Below, one piece after another: positions 8,512 through 16,060 of a DNA stretch of 64,000 nt. The DNA is from RH-AL1 sp965249685. Its GTDB lineage: Bacteria > Pseudomonadota > Alphaproteobacteria > Rhizobiales > Beijerinckiaceae. The stretch spans positions 2,046,001-2,110,000 of the forward strand of contig CBDFMN010000003.1 in NCBI GenBank assembly GCA_965249685.1. Direction: 5' to 3'. Position numbers and translations under genes: made by a program. Below the pieces are notes generated by a model. The model searched no databases and was not told where the DNA came from. It worked only from the letters and a program-made list of their open reading frames with translations. Within the stretch, counting starts at the first letter, position 1. Each line of letters begins with the position of its first letter.

Positions 8512-9015
8512 CTACTCGAAAGCGAAGGCGACGCGCGCGCGCATCTCGGCGCCGAAACGCTCCTGCGCCTCGCGCACGAAGCGGCCGCCGAGGCGTTTGT
8601 AGAAGGCGATGGCGCGGTCGTTGTCGGCCAGAGCCCAGACGATGAGGGAAGCGTAGCCGTGATCGACCAGGTCGTCGCGGGCAGCCTGGAACATCCGACG
8701 GCCGAAGCCGAGGCCTTGGAACTCGGGGGCGATGTAGAGCTCGAAGATCTCCGCGCCATAGGGCATAGAGGGCACACGGTTGCGGCCGTAGCTCGCGTAG
8801 CCGCCGATCGTTTCGTCGAAATCAAGCACCACGAGGCGCGACTTGCGGGTGATCGCGAGGTGCCACCAGCGCGGCCCGCGCCGGGCGATCATCTTCTCAA
8901 GTTCGCGGCCCGGAATGATGCCCCGATACGCGTCCCGCCACGCCGCATCGTGAACTTCGGCAATGCCTTCGGCATCGGCCTCGCGCGCGTTGCGGATGGT
9001 GATCAGCGTCTCCAT
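8512..9015 (-). CDS. GNAT family N-acetyltransferase
   Basis: A 167-residue cytoplasmic acetyltransferase of the GNAT superfamily, using acetyl-CoA. The N-terminal half has ITIRNAREADAEGIAEVHDAAW; the acetyl-CoA-binding motif A appears as ELYIAPEFQGLGFGRRMFQAA around residues 93-113, with the Q-x-x-G-x-G/A loop QGLGFG. Motif B is seen as VWALADNDRAIAFYKRLGG. The substrate cannot be inferred: the family covers antibiotics, amines, ribosomal proteins and small molecules. It probably forms a unit on its own between ppa and the polymerase-like gene. Confidence 0.9.
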   Translation of the reverse strand: METLITIRNAREADAEGIAEVHDAAWRDAYRGIIPGRELEKMIARRGPRWWHLAITRKSRLVVLDFDETIGGYASYGRNRVPSMPYGAEIFELYIAPEFQGLGFGRRMFQAARDDLVDHGYASLIVWALADNDRAIAFYKRLGGRFVREAQERFGAEMRARVAFAFE

Positions 9016-9103
9016 GCGCGGATGTTAGAACCGCATCGCCCAAGCCCGCAAGAGCTTTTCCGTCACAGGATCGGGCCGGTCGACGCCTGTGTTTTCCCCG
9101 CGT

Positions 9104-10420
9104 TCAGACGTCAGATCCGGCAGCCATCGGCGCGGGTACGCCGCGCGCCAAGGGCCGCGGAAGGAGCGGTGAGGAGCGGCACAGGAGGCCGAAGGCAACG
9201 GCGTCCAGGCCGATCGTTGTGATGTACCAGAGCTGCGCGGTGGCGATACCGAAGACGGCGACGGTGAGCGTCGCCGCGAGGCCCGCCAGCAGCGCCGGCG
9301 CGACCGCGAGGGAGGCCCTGCCGGCGGCGACGAAGCCGAGCGCGACGACGATGGCCAACCCGATGGCGCCCAGTACACCTAATTCGTACCAGATCTCGAA
9401 CAGCACGGTGCGCGGCGTGTGCGCGGGTAGGTAGCCGTAGACGACGCCGCGGCGCGCCGTATCGAACCCGTGACCCGTGACGAGTTGCAGGCCGTCGCCG
9501 CCGACGAGGCTGCGCCAGTCGCCCATGGCAGCCACCGTGCTGCTGCCGACAGCGATGACCGAGGACGCGAGCGGGGCGAGCGCGAACGGCAGCAACGGCG
9601 CCAGCAGGATAAGTGCACCGAAGGCCGCCGCCGCGATCCGGGCCACGCGTCGCGGCGCGGTCGCGGCGCAGGCGAAGACGAAGGCCGCGATGGCGAAGGC
9701 GGCGAGCGCGATCTGCGCGAAGGTGGCGACGATGACGAGCGCCACGACGCAGGCGAGGACGATTGCAAGCGTCCACCGACCGAGCAGGCCGAGCGCGCCG
9801 AGCGCGGGCCAGACGAGCAGAAGGAGCGTCAACACCGACCGCTCGAGCAGCGAGGAGTCGAATTCGGAACCGCCGCGGAACGAGGAGGGGCCGAACAGCG
9901 CCATGCCGAGCGTCAGTACGGCGGTCACGACCAGGCCGCCCGGCAGGAGATAGAGCGCAGGCCGCGAGCGGCGCTCAGGAATAGAGGCGATGATGAACGC
10001 CGCGATGAGCGCGACGCTGAGCGTCACGCCGTAGCGTGGCCCGGCTGCGCCGGGGAATGGCGTCCAGACGAGCGACAGCCCCATCCAACCAGCGAAGAAG
10101 AGGACGGCGCCACCGAGCGGCGTCAGCACGGCGCCGCCCAGAGCGCGCAGCCCGCTCCCGGAGAGGGAGACGGAGACGAGGAAGGCGGCAAAGAGGATGC
10201 CCGCGCCCACCGGCAGCAGGACGAACAGGGCCCGACGCGACAGCACGCCCACCAGCGGCGCGCCGACCATCAGGATCGTCATGCCGAACCAACCGAGGAG
10301 CACGGCGGCATCCCTGGCGTGGTCGTCGAGCCGGCGGGGGGCTAGGGGCAAGGGCTTTTCCAACGGGTCCGCCACGACCCTAGCGGGCACTGCTCGCCCT
10401 CGCTGTGCGATAGGAGCCAC
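9104..10420 (-). CDS. O-antigen ligase/polymerase-like membrane protein
   Basis: A 438-residue integral membrane protein with about ten to twelve hydrophobic segments between residues 40 and 410. Its large hydrophilic loop contains GHGFDTARRG and AHTPRTVLFEIWYELGVLGA, which matches the 'H-N/T-x-x-L ... E-L-G-x-x-G' region conserved in WaaL/Wzy (O-antigen ligase) proteins. Such proteins join polysaccharide to lipid A or polymerise repeat units at the outer face of the inner membrane. No glycosyltransferase or flippase gene is nearby, so it may be an orphan polymerase. The start is a GTG without a convincing ribosome site; an internal GTG near residue 11 is an alternative. Confidence 0.75.
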   Translation of the reverse strand: MAPIAQRGRAVPARVVADPLEKPLPLAPRRLDDHARDAAVLLGWFGMTILMVGAPLVGVLSRRALFVLLPVGAGILFAAFLVSVSLSGSGLRALGGAVLTPLGGAVLFFAGWMGLSLVWTPFPGAAGPRYGVTLSVALIAAFIIASIPERRSRPALYLLPGGLVVTAVLTLGMALFGPSSFRGGSEFDSSLLERSVLTLLLLVWPALGALGLLGRWTLAIVLACVVALVIVATFAQIALAAFAIAAFVFACAATAPRRVARIAAAAFGALILLAPLLPFALAPLASSVIAVGSSTVAAMGDWRSLVGGDGLQLVTGHGFDTARRGVVYGYLPAHTPRTVLFEIWYELGVLGAIGLAIVVALGFVAAGRASLAVAPALLAGLAATLTVAVFGIATAQLWYITTIGLDAVAFGLLCRSSPLLPRPLARGVPAPMAAGSDV

Positions 10421-10588
10421 ACCGGCGAGAATAGCGCCTCACGGAGGGCGTCATTTTTGGTGGGGAACGCGCAGCGCTGGCTCCTTCGCGCGCTATGGTG
10501 AACGACGGTGGCGTCGGAGCCGTCCGCGCGGTGTGGCCGCTTGGGCCCATGCCCGCACCCCTACAGCCCGTGTTGGAGGAGAACGAAA

Positions 10589-10984
10589 ATGGACGTCAAG
10601 CGCAGCGGCTCGCAGCCGTCAGGCAAGGGCCCGGCGCACTGGTTCACCGGCACAGTCCGCATCGATCCCTTGTTCAGCCCGCCCGACCCGGCCCGTGTCG
10701 CGGGAGCCAGCGTCACCTTCGAGCCCGGCGCGCGCACGGCTTGGCATACCCACCCGCTTGGCCAGACCCTGATCGTCACGGCCGGCCGCGGCTGGGCACA
10801 GCGCGAGGGCGGCCCCTTCGAGGAGATCCGGCCGGGGGACGTGGTCTGGTTCGAGCCCGGCGAAAAACACTGGCACGGCGCTACCGGCGCCTCGGCGATG
10901 ACCCACATCGCCATTCAGGAAAGGCTCGACGGCAAGGCGGTGAACTGGATGGAACAGGTCAGCGACGCACACTACCCGACGTGA
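10589..10984 (+). CDS. Cupin protein of the manganese (R)-hydroxynitrile lyase type
   Basis: A 131-residue single-domain cupin. The metal ligands of the bacterial (R)-selective hydroxynitrile lyases are all present at the expected spacing: His53 and His55 (AWHTHP), Gln59 (LGQT) and His94 (EKHWHG), as is the catalytic His106 (MTHIAIQ). The surrounding sequence (SGKGPAHWFTGTVRIDPLF, GASVTFEPGARTAWHTHPLG, ERLDGKAVNWMEQV) closely follows my memory of the Granulicella tundricola enzyme. These enzymes reversibly split mandelonitrile into benzaldehyde and cyanide in vitro; their natural role is unclear, and close relatives are often labelled simply cupin or carboxymuconolactone-decarboxylase-like. 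A strong GGAGGA ribosome site fixes the ATG start. It stands alone ahead of comM. Confidence 0.85.
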   Translation: MDVKRSGSQPSGKGPAHWFTGTVRIDPLFSPPDPARVAGASVTFEPGARTAWHTHPLGQTLIVTAGRGWAQREGGPFEEIRPGDVVWFEPGEKHWHGATGASAMTHIAIQERLDGKAVNWMEQVSDAHYPT

Positions 10985-11071
10985 TGCCGCGCCCGAGGGG
11001 TCGCGCGCCGCGTTCCTTGCTTAAGCCGGCGGCGTGCGTAAACTGTGCCGTCACGAACCTGCGGGGACAGG

Positions 11072-12610
11072 ATGGTTGTGCGGGTTGCGACGGTCGCGTT
11101 CGAGGGGATCGAGGCGCGGCTCGTCGATGTGCAGGTGCAGATCGCCAGCGGCAACGTCGTGTTCACGGTCGTCGGCCTGGGCGACAAGGCGGTGGCCGAA
11201 TCGCGCGAGCGCGTCCGCGCCGCCCTGCTCGCGTCCGGACTGGCGATGCCGGCCAAGCGCATCACCGTCAACCTTGCCCCGGCCGACCTGCCGAAGGAAG
11301 GCAGCCATTACGACCTGCCGATCGCGCTTGGCATCATGGCGGCCATCGGGGCGATCCCCGGCGACATGCTCTCCTCCTACCTCGTGCTGGGCGAGCTGGC
11401 GCTCGACGGCACCATCACGGCCGTCGCCGGCGTGCTGCCTGCTGCCATCGCCGCCAACGGGCAGGGGCTCGGGCTGATCTGCCCGAGCGGCTGCGGCTCG
11501 GAAGCGGCATGGGCGTCAAACCAGCTCGACATTCTGGCGCCCGTCTCGCTCATCCAGCTCGCCAACCATTTCAAGGGTACGCAGGTCATGGCGCGGCCGA
11601 AGCCGGGGCTGCGGCCTGCCGGCGGCACCTTGCCGGATCTGCGCGACATCAAGGGGCAGGAGGGCGCCAAGCGCGCGCTGGAGATCGCCGCGGCAGGTGG
11701 CCACAACCTCCTGTTCAACGGTCCGCCGGGCTCGGGCAAGTCCATGCTGGCGGCCTGCCTTCCCTCCATCCTGCCGCCCATGTCGCCGGCGGAGCTGCTG
11801 GAAGTCTCTCTCGTCCATTCCATCGCCGGCACGCTCGCCAACGGCCAGCTCACCGACCGGCGGCCGTTCCGCGCGCCGCACCATTCTGCTTCCATGCCGG
11901 CGCTGGTCGGCGGCGGCACCCGAGCGCGACCGGGCGAGATCTCGCTCGCACACAACGGCGTGCTGTTCCTCGACGAGCTGCCGGAGTTCCAGGCGCAGGT
12001 TCTTGACAGTCTGAGGCAGCCGATCGAGACGGGAACCGTCATGGTCGCGCGTGCCAACCACCGCGTCACCTATCCCGCGCGTTTCCAGCTCGTCGCAGCG
12101 ATGAACCCGTGCCGCTGCGGCCACGCGACGGATCCCGGCTACGCCTGTAACCGCCAGCCGAACGCGCGCTGCATGGCGCAATATCAAGCGCGCCTGTCCG
12201 GCCCGCTGCTCGACCGCATCGACCTTCACATCGAAGTGCCGGCCGTCAGCGCGGCGGACTTGATGCTGCCGCCACCCGCCGAGGGTTCCGCCGTGGTGGC
12301 TGCGCGCGTCGCAGCCGCACGGGAGCGGCAGCGCGCCCGCTATGCCGCGCTCGACCTCCCGCACGTCGCATCCAATGCCGCCGCGCCACCGCAGGTCATC
12401 GAGGCCGTCGCGCGGCCGGACAGCGCGGGACTCGAGCTGATCCGCGAGGCGTCCGAACGGCTGGGCCTGTCTGCGCGGGGGTTCCACCGCCTGCTCAAGC
12501 TCGCCCGCACTATCGCCGACCTCGACGGCGCGGACACGGTTTCGGCCACGCACATGGCCGAGGCGCTGTCCTATCGCGCCGACGGGTCCGGCCGCCGATG
12601 GGCGGCGTAA
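11072..12610 (+). CDS. comM: YifB/ComM family Mg-chelatase-like AAA+ ATPase
   Basis: ComM is a hexameric helicase that promotes branch migration during natural transformation and homologous recombination. The 512 residues have three parts: an N-terminal Lon-like domain (FTVVGLGDKAVAESRERVRAAL, LAPADLPKEGSHYDLPIALG), an AAA+ domain with Walker A GPPGSGKS at 217-224, RAPHHSAS, Walker B GVLFLDELPE and NPCRCGH, and a C-terminal Mg-chelatase-type domain (SARGFHRLLKLARTIADLDG). The cysteine cluster CRCGH/CNRQPNARC may bind zinc. The start chosen is the ATG after a GCGGGGACAG sequence; the frame is open upstream without conserved residues. A hairpin follows the stop. Confidence 0.94.
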   Translation: MVVRVATVAFEGIEARLVDVQVQIASGNVVFTVVGLGDKAVAESRERVRAALLASGLAMPAKRITVNLAPADLPKEGSHYDLPIALGIMAAIGAIPGDMLSSYLVLGELALDGTITAVAGVLPAAIAANGQGLGLICPSGCGSEAAWASNQLDILAPVSLIQLANHFKGTQVMARPKPGLRPAGGTLPDLRDIKGQEGAKRALEIAAAGGHNLLFNGPPGSGKSMLAACLPSILPPMSPAELLEVSLVHSIAGTLANGQLTDRRPFRAPHHSASMPALVGGGTRARPGEISLAHNGVLFLDELPEFQAQVLDSLRQPIETGTVMVARANHRVTYPARFQLVAAMNPCRCGHATDPGYACNRQPNARCMAQYQARLSGPLLDRIDLHIEVPAVSAADLMLPPPAEGSAVVAARVAAARERQRARYAALDLPHVASNAAAPPQVIEAVARPDSAGLELIREASERLGLSARGFHRLLKLARTIADLDGADTVSATHMAEALSYRADGSGRRWAA

Positions 12611-12628
12611 CCGACGCCAGGATCCAAG

Positions 12629-12658
12629 AGACCCGCCCCACGCGAGCGGGACGGGTCT
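12629..12658 (+). terminator. Hairpin after comM
   Basis: AGACCCG and CGGGTCT flank an inner CCC/GGG pairing, giving a stem of about ten pairs with a bulge. No T-run follows, so it may slow polymerase or protect the 3' end rather than act as a full intrinsic terminator. Confidence 0.45.
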
Positions 12659-12734
12659 GAGCGGAGGGCGCGCGGCGGACTATCGCGCCGCCTTCAGTCG
12701 GCTGACGGCGGCGCCTCGAATGCGCCGCTGCGGA

Positions 12735-12995
12735 TCACTTGCCGTTGGACGAAGGGTGTCCCTTGTTCAACTGGTTTTCAATCGGCGCGTTGGTCTTGCT
12801 GCCAGCGGTGCCGACCGAGCCGGCTTCTGGCGAGCCCGCGCTCATCGAGCGTCCAGCCGGCGACGTTTCGGCGCTCGACGCCCCCATCTTGCCACGGGAC
12901 GCTGCGCTGCCGTCAGCACTCTGCGCGAAGGCGGCCGGGGCGGCGAGAACGAAAGCCGCGGCGGCGATGGCAGTCATGATTTTAGTGAAACGCAT
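12735..12995 (-). CDS. Small exported Ser/Gly/Ala-rich protein
   Basis: An 86-residue protein with a clean Sec signal peptide (MRFTKIMTAIAAAAFVLAAP, cleavage after AFA in AAFAQS) and a mature part of about 60 residues made mostly of Ser, Ala, Gly and Pro (SADGSAASRG, SAGSPEAGSVGTAGS), ending NQLNKGHPSSNGK. It looks intrinsically disordered. The ATG is preceded by GGGAGAC at good spacing, so it is probably expressed; the frame is open further upstream without coding character. I do not recognise a family. It is convergent with comM and divergent from the histidine kinase. Confidence 0.65.
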   Translation of the reverse strand: MRFTKIMTAIAAAAFVLAAPAAFAQSADGSAASRGKMGASSAETSPAGRSMSAGSPEAGSVGTAGSKTNAPIENQLNKGHPSSNGK

Positions 12996-13263
12996 AGAAA
13001 GTCTCCCGTTGTTGGCCTCGGCAAGGAGCAATCCTCGGAGGCGACGAACTCTAATCCCTTCAGCACCCGTTCGTTTCAAGCCTCGCGCGTCTGACCGGAT
13101 GACGGCGAGGAAGCTTTGGCATGTGAGCGTGGAAACCCGCCTAGCGGGAGCGACTCGGTTAAGCGCGTGTGAACCCATCCTTCCCGATTCGAGGGACTAC
13201 GACAAACGTTCCGCATCATGACGGCGCTAAGCTCCCACCTCGACACAGGATCGGGAGAGAAGC

Positions 13264-14994
13264 ATGGGTGCGGAGTTCGGCAAGGCCGCCGTCCTGCTGT
13301 CGTGCCTCGTTTTCGCCGCAGCAGCCGCGTTGCTGGGACGCGCCGCGCGCGAAGGCCGGCGCCGCAAGGCGGAAGCGGAGCGCCTCCACGACGAGGTCTG
13401 GGAACTGCGCGAGGCGGCCGCAGCGCGCGACCGGGCGGAAGCAGCGAGCGAGGCGAAGTCGCGCTTCCTCGCGACCGTCAGCCACGAAGTTCGCACGCCG
13501 CTTAACGGCATTCTCGGCATGGCGGAACTGCTCGCGGGCACGGCTCTTTGCGCGGAACAGGCGACCTATGTGGCAGCGATCCGCAGCTCCGGCAGCGCGC
13601 TGACCTCGCTCATCGACGAGATCCTCGATTTTTCCAAGATCGAGGCGGGGCGCGTTGACCTCGCCTGTGAGCCCTTCGACCTGCTGGCGCTTGTGGAGGG
13701 CGTCGCCGAACTGCTCGCGCCGCGCGCACAGGGTAAAAGCCTGGAGATCGCCAGCCTCGTCGCGGCCGACGTGCCGCGTCGGGTCAGGGGCGATCCTGTG
13801 CGTCTCCGCCAGGTGCTGCTGAACCTCGCGGGCAACGCGGTCAAGTTCACGGAGGACGGCGGCGTCGGCTTGGTCGTGCGGCGGGTCTCGGCCGGAGGCG
13901 ACACGCTGCGCTTCGAGGTGGCCGACACGGGCCCAGGCGTTCCGCTGGACCGTCGCGCGGCGATCTTCGAGGAGTTCGAACAGGCCGACAGTTCGACGAC
14001 GCGTCGGCACGGCGGCAGCGGGCTCGGACTGGCGATCTCGCGACGCCTTGCCGAACGGATGGGGGGCGCTCTCACCCTGGCGGCGACGCCGGAAGGTGCG
14101 CAGGGGGCGATTTTCGCGCTGGTGCTCCCGCTGCCGGCGGATATCGCCCCAAATTTGCCAGGCCTAGACTTGCCAAACCTGGAGGAGCTTTGCACCCGGA
14201 CGGCCCTGCTCGTGGGGGCCGCGCCGTTCGAGGCGGGCTTCCTCGCCGAGCAGCTCCGCGCGGTGGGCGCTGCCGTCACCCGCTGCGAGAACGCGGAGGA
14301 CGCGGTAGTCGCATTGGCAGCCGGGTGCGGCCGGTTCGACACGGTGATCGCCGATTGCGCGCTGGGCGAAGCGGCGACGCGGGCGATCGGCGAGGCGGCG
14401 CGGGCGGCCGGCGCCGGCCGCCGCCTGGTCCTGTTCTCGCCGTTCGAGCGGCGCGCCTTCGGCCTGCCCGCTGCCGCCGGGTTCGACGGCTGGCTGGTGA
14501 AGCCGGTACGCCGACACTCCCTCTTTGCGAGGCTCGCCTCGCGGCCTCCCGCGTCAACCGCTGCGGCGAGAGAGCCGGCGCGACCCGTTCCGGCCCGGCG
14601 CTTCGCCGTTCTCCTCGCCGAGGACAACGACATCAACGCGCTGCTTGCCACCCGCCACCTCGAGCGCCTCGGCGCTGTCGTCACACGCGCGGCCGACGGG
14701 CTGTCGGCGCTGGCGCTGGCGGAGACCGCGATGGAGGCAGGAACGCCCTACGCCACAGTGGTGCTCGACATCCGCATGCCCGGGCTCGACGGCTTCGCGC
14801 TGGCCCGGCGGATCCGGCTGGCGGAGGTGACGCGGCGGTTCCCACCCGCCCGGCTCATCGCACTCAGCGCCGACGTGCACGAGGCCGAGAAGAGCTCTGC
14901 CGTCCGGGCGGGGATCGACGCCTTCCTCGCCAAGCCAGTCAGCTTCGCCCGCCTCGCGGATGCGATCGAAGCAAGCTTGGCCGAGGTCGCCTGA
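13264..14994 (+). CDS. Hybrid sensor histidine kinase with C-terminal receiver
   Basis: A 576-residue hybrid kinase. One membrane segment (residues about 7-25) is followed by a coiled-coil linker and the HisKA domain, with phospho-acceptor His74 in SHEVRTPLNG. The HATPase part has the N box (NLAGNAVKFT), G1 (DTGPGVP) and G2 (GGSGLGLAIS). A middle domain (about 315-425) looks like a degenerate receiver: it keeps IADCALG and the late Lys in LVKPVRR but lacks the acidic pair at its start. A complete receiver follows, with AEDND, phospho-acceptor Asp502 in LDIRMPG, and FLAKPVS. There is no large periplasmic sensor, so the input is probably cytoplasmic or protein-based. An AGAGAAGC stretch precedes the ATG. 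No response-regulator gene is adjacent. Confidence 0.92.
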   Translation: MGAEFGKAAVLLSCLVFAAAAALLGRAAREGRRRKAEAERLHDEVWELREAAAARDRAEAASEAKSRFLATVSHEVRTPLNGILGMAELLAGTALCAEQATYVAAIRSSGSALTSLIDEILDFSKIEAGRVDLACEPFDLLALVEGVAELLAPRAQGKSLEIASLVAADVPRRVRGDPVRLRQVLLNLAGNAVKFTEDGGVGLVVRRVSAGGDTLRFEVADTGPGVPLDRRAAIFEEFEQADSSTTRRHGGSGLGLAISRRLAERMGGALTLAATPEGAQGAIFALVLPLPADIAPNLPGLDLPNLEELCTRTALLVGAAPFEAGFLAEQLRAVGAAVTRCENAEDAVVALAAGCGRFDTVIADCALGEAATRAIGEAARAAGAGRRLVLFSPFERRAFGLPAAAGFDGWLVKPVRRHSLFARLASRPPASTAAAREPARPVPARRFAVLLAEDNDINALLATRHLERLGAVVTRAADGLSALALAETAMEAGTPYATVVLDIRMPGLDGFALARRIRLAEVTRRFPPARLIALSADVHEAEKSSAVRAGIDAFLAKPVSFARLADAIEASLAEVA

Positions 14995-15099
14995 TCGGAC
15001 ACGTTCCGGCAGGTGATGCAACAGACTGCCGAGTCCAGCGTTTTCTTTCGATCAAGCCAGGTCTACGTTGCCTCCTGTATCATCCAAGGGATATCCGCC

Positions 15100-16056
15100 A
15101 TGCCCTCCAAGCTCGACCAGTTGAAGACCATGACCACGGTCGTCGCCGATACCGGTGACATGGAATCGATCCGCGCCTACGAGCCGATGGATTCGACGAC
15201 CAACCCCTCGCTGATCCTGAAGGCCGCCGGGATCGCCGGCTACAGCCGCCTGATCGACGAGGTGCTGGTCTGGGGTCGCAGCCACGGTCATGTCACGAGC
15301 CAGCTCGTCGATCGCCTCAACGTCAGTTTCGGTGCCGAACTCACCGAGATCGTGCCCGGTCGCGTCTCGACGGAAGTCGATGCCGACCTTTCCTTCGACA
15401 CGGAGGCGACGCTGACGAAGGCACGCGCGATCATCGCCGACTACAAGGCGCGCGGCATCGACAAATCGCGCGTGCTCATCAAGATCGCCGGGACCTGGGA
15501 GGGAATCAGGGCGGTCGATACCCTTCAAAAGGAAGGGATCGACTGCAACGTCACCCTGATCTTCTCGCTGGCGCAGGCAATCGCCGCCGCGGACGCTGGC
15601 GCCTTCCTGATCTCGCCCTTCGTCGGCCGCATCATGGACTGGTACAGGAAGAAGGAGGGCAAGACTTACACGCCCGAGAATGACCCCGGCGTCCTCTCAG
15701 TGCGGCAGATCTACGCCTACTATAAAGCCTACGGGATCAAGACGATCGTGATGGGCGCCTCCTTCCGCAGCATCGGCGAGATCGAGGCGCTTGCCGGCTG
15801 CGACCGCCTGACGATCTCGCCGGAGCTCCTGAAGGAGTTGGCCGCCGACCAGGGCACCCTGACGCGAAAGCTCGACCCGCAGAAAGCCACGTCGCAAGCG
15901 CCGGCCAAGATCGCCATGGACGAGAAGACTTTCCGCTTGATGATCAACATGGATGCGATGGCCACCGAAATGCTGGCGGAAGGCATCCGAAAGTTCGCCG
16001 CCGACCTGCAGACACTGCGCGAGATGATCTCGCACCGGATGCAGGAAGCGGCTTAG
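15100..16056 (+). CDS. tal: Transaldolase
   Basis: Transaldolase transfers a dihydroxyacetone unit between sedoheptulose-7-phosphate and glyceraldehyde-3-phosphate in the non-oxidative pentose phosphate pathway. The 318-residue length and order match the TalB class: STTNPSLILKAAG near residue 33, the Schiff-base lysine Lys128 in RVLIKIAGTWEG, CNVTLIFSLAQA, ISPFVGRI and TIVMGASFRSIGEI. The ATG chosen has AAGGGAT upstream and begins MPSKLDQLK, as in the family; the frame is open upstream but not conserved. It is convergent, at four bases, with the ClC gene. Confidence 0.96.
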   Translation: MPSKLDQLKTMTTVVADTGDMESIRAYEPMDSTTNPSLILKAAGIAGYSRLIDEVLVWGRSHGHVTSQLVDRLNVSFGAELTEIVPGRVSTEVDADLSFDTEATLTKARAIIADYKARGIDKSRVLIKIAGTWEGIRAVDTLQKEGIDCNVTLIFSLAQAIAAADAGAFLISPFVGRIMDWYRKKEGKTYTPENDPGVLSVRQIYAYYKAYGIKTIVMGASFRSIGEIEALAGCDRLTISPELLKELAADQGTLTRKLDPQKATSQAPAKIAMDEKTFRLMINMDAMATEMLAEGIRKFAADLQTLREMISHRMQEAA

Positions 16057-16060
16057 CCCT

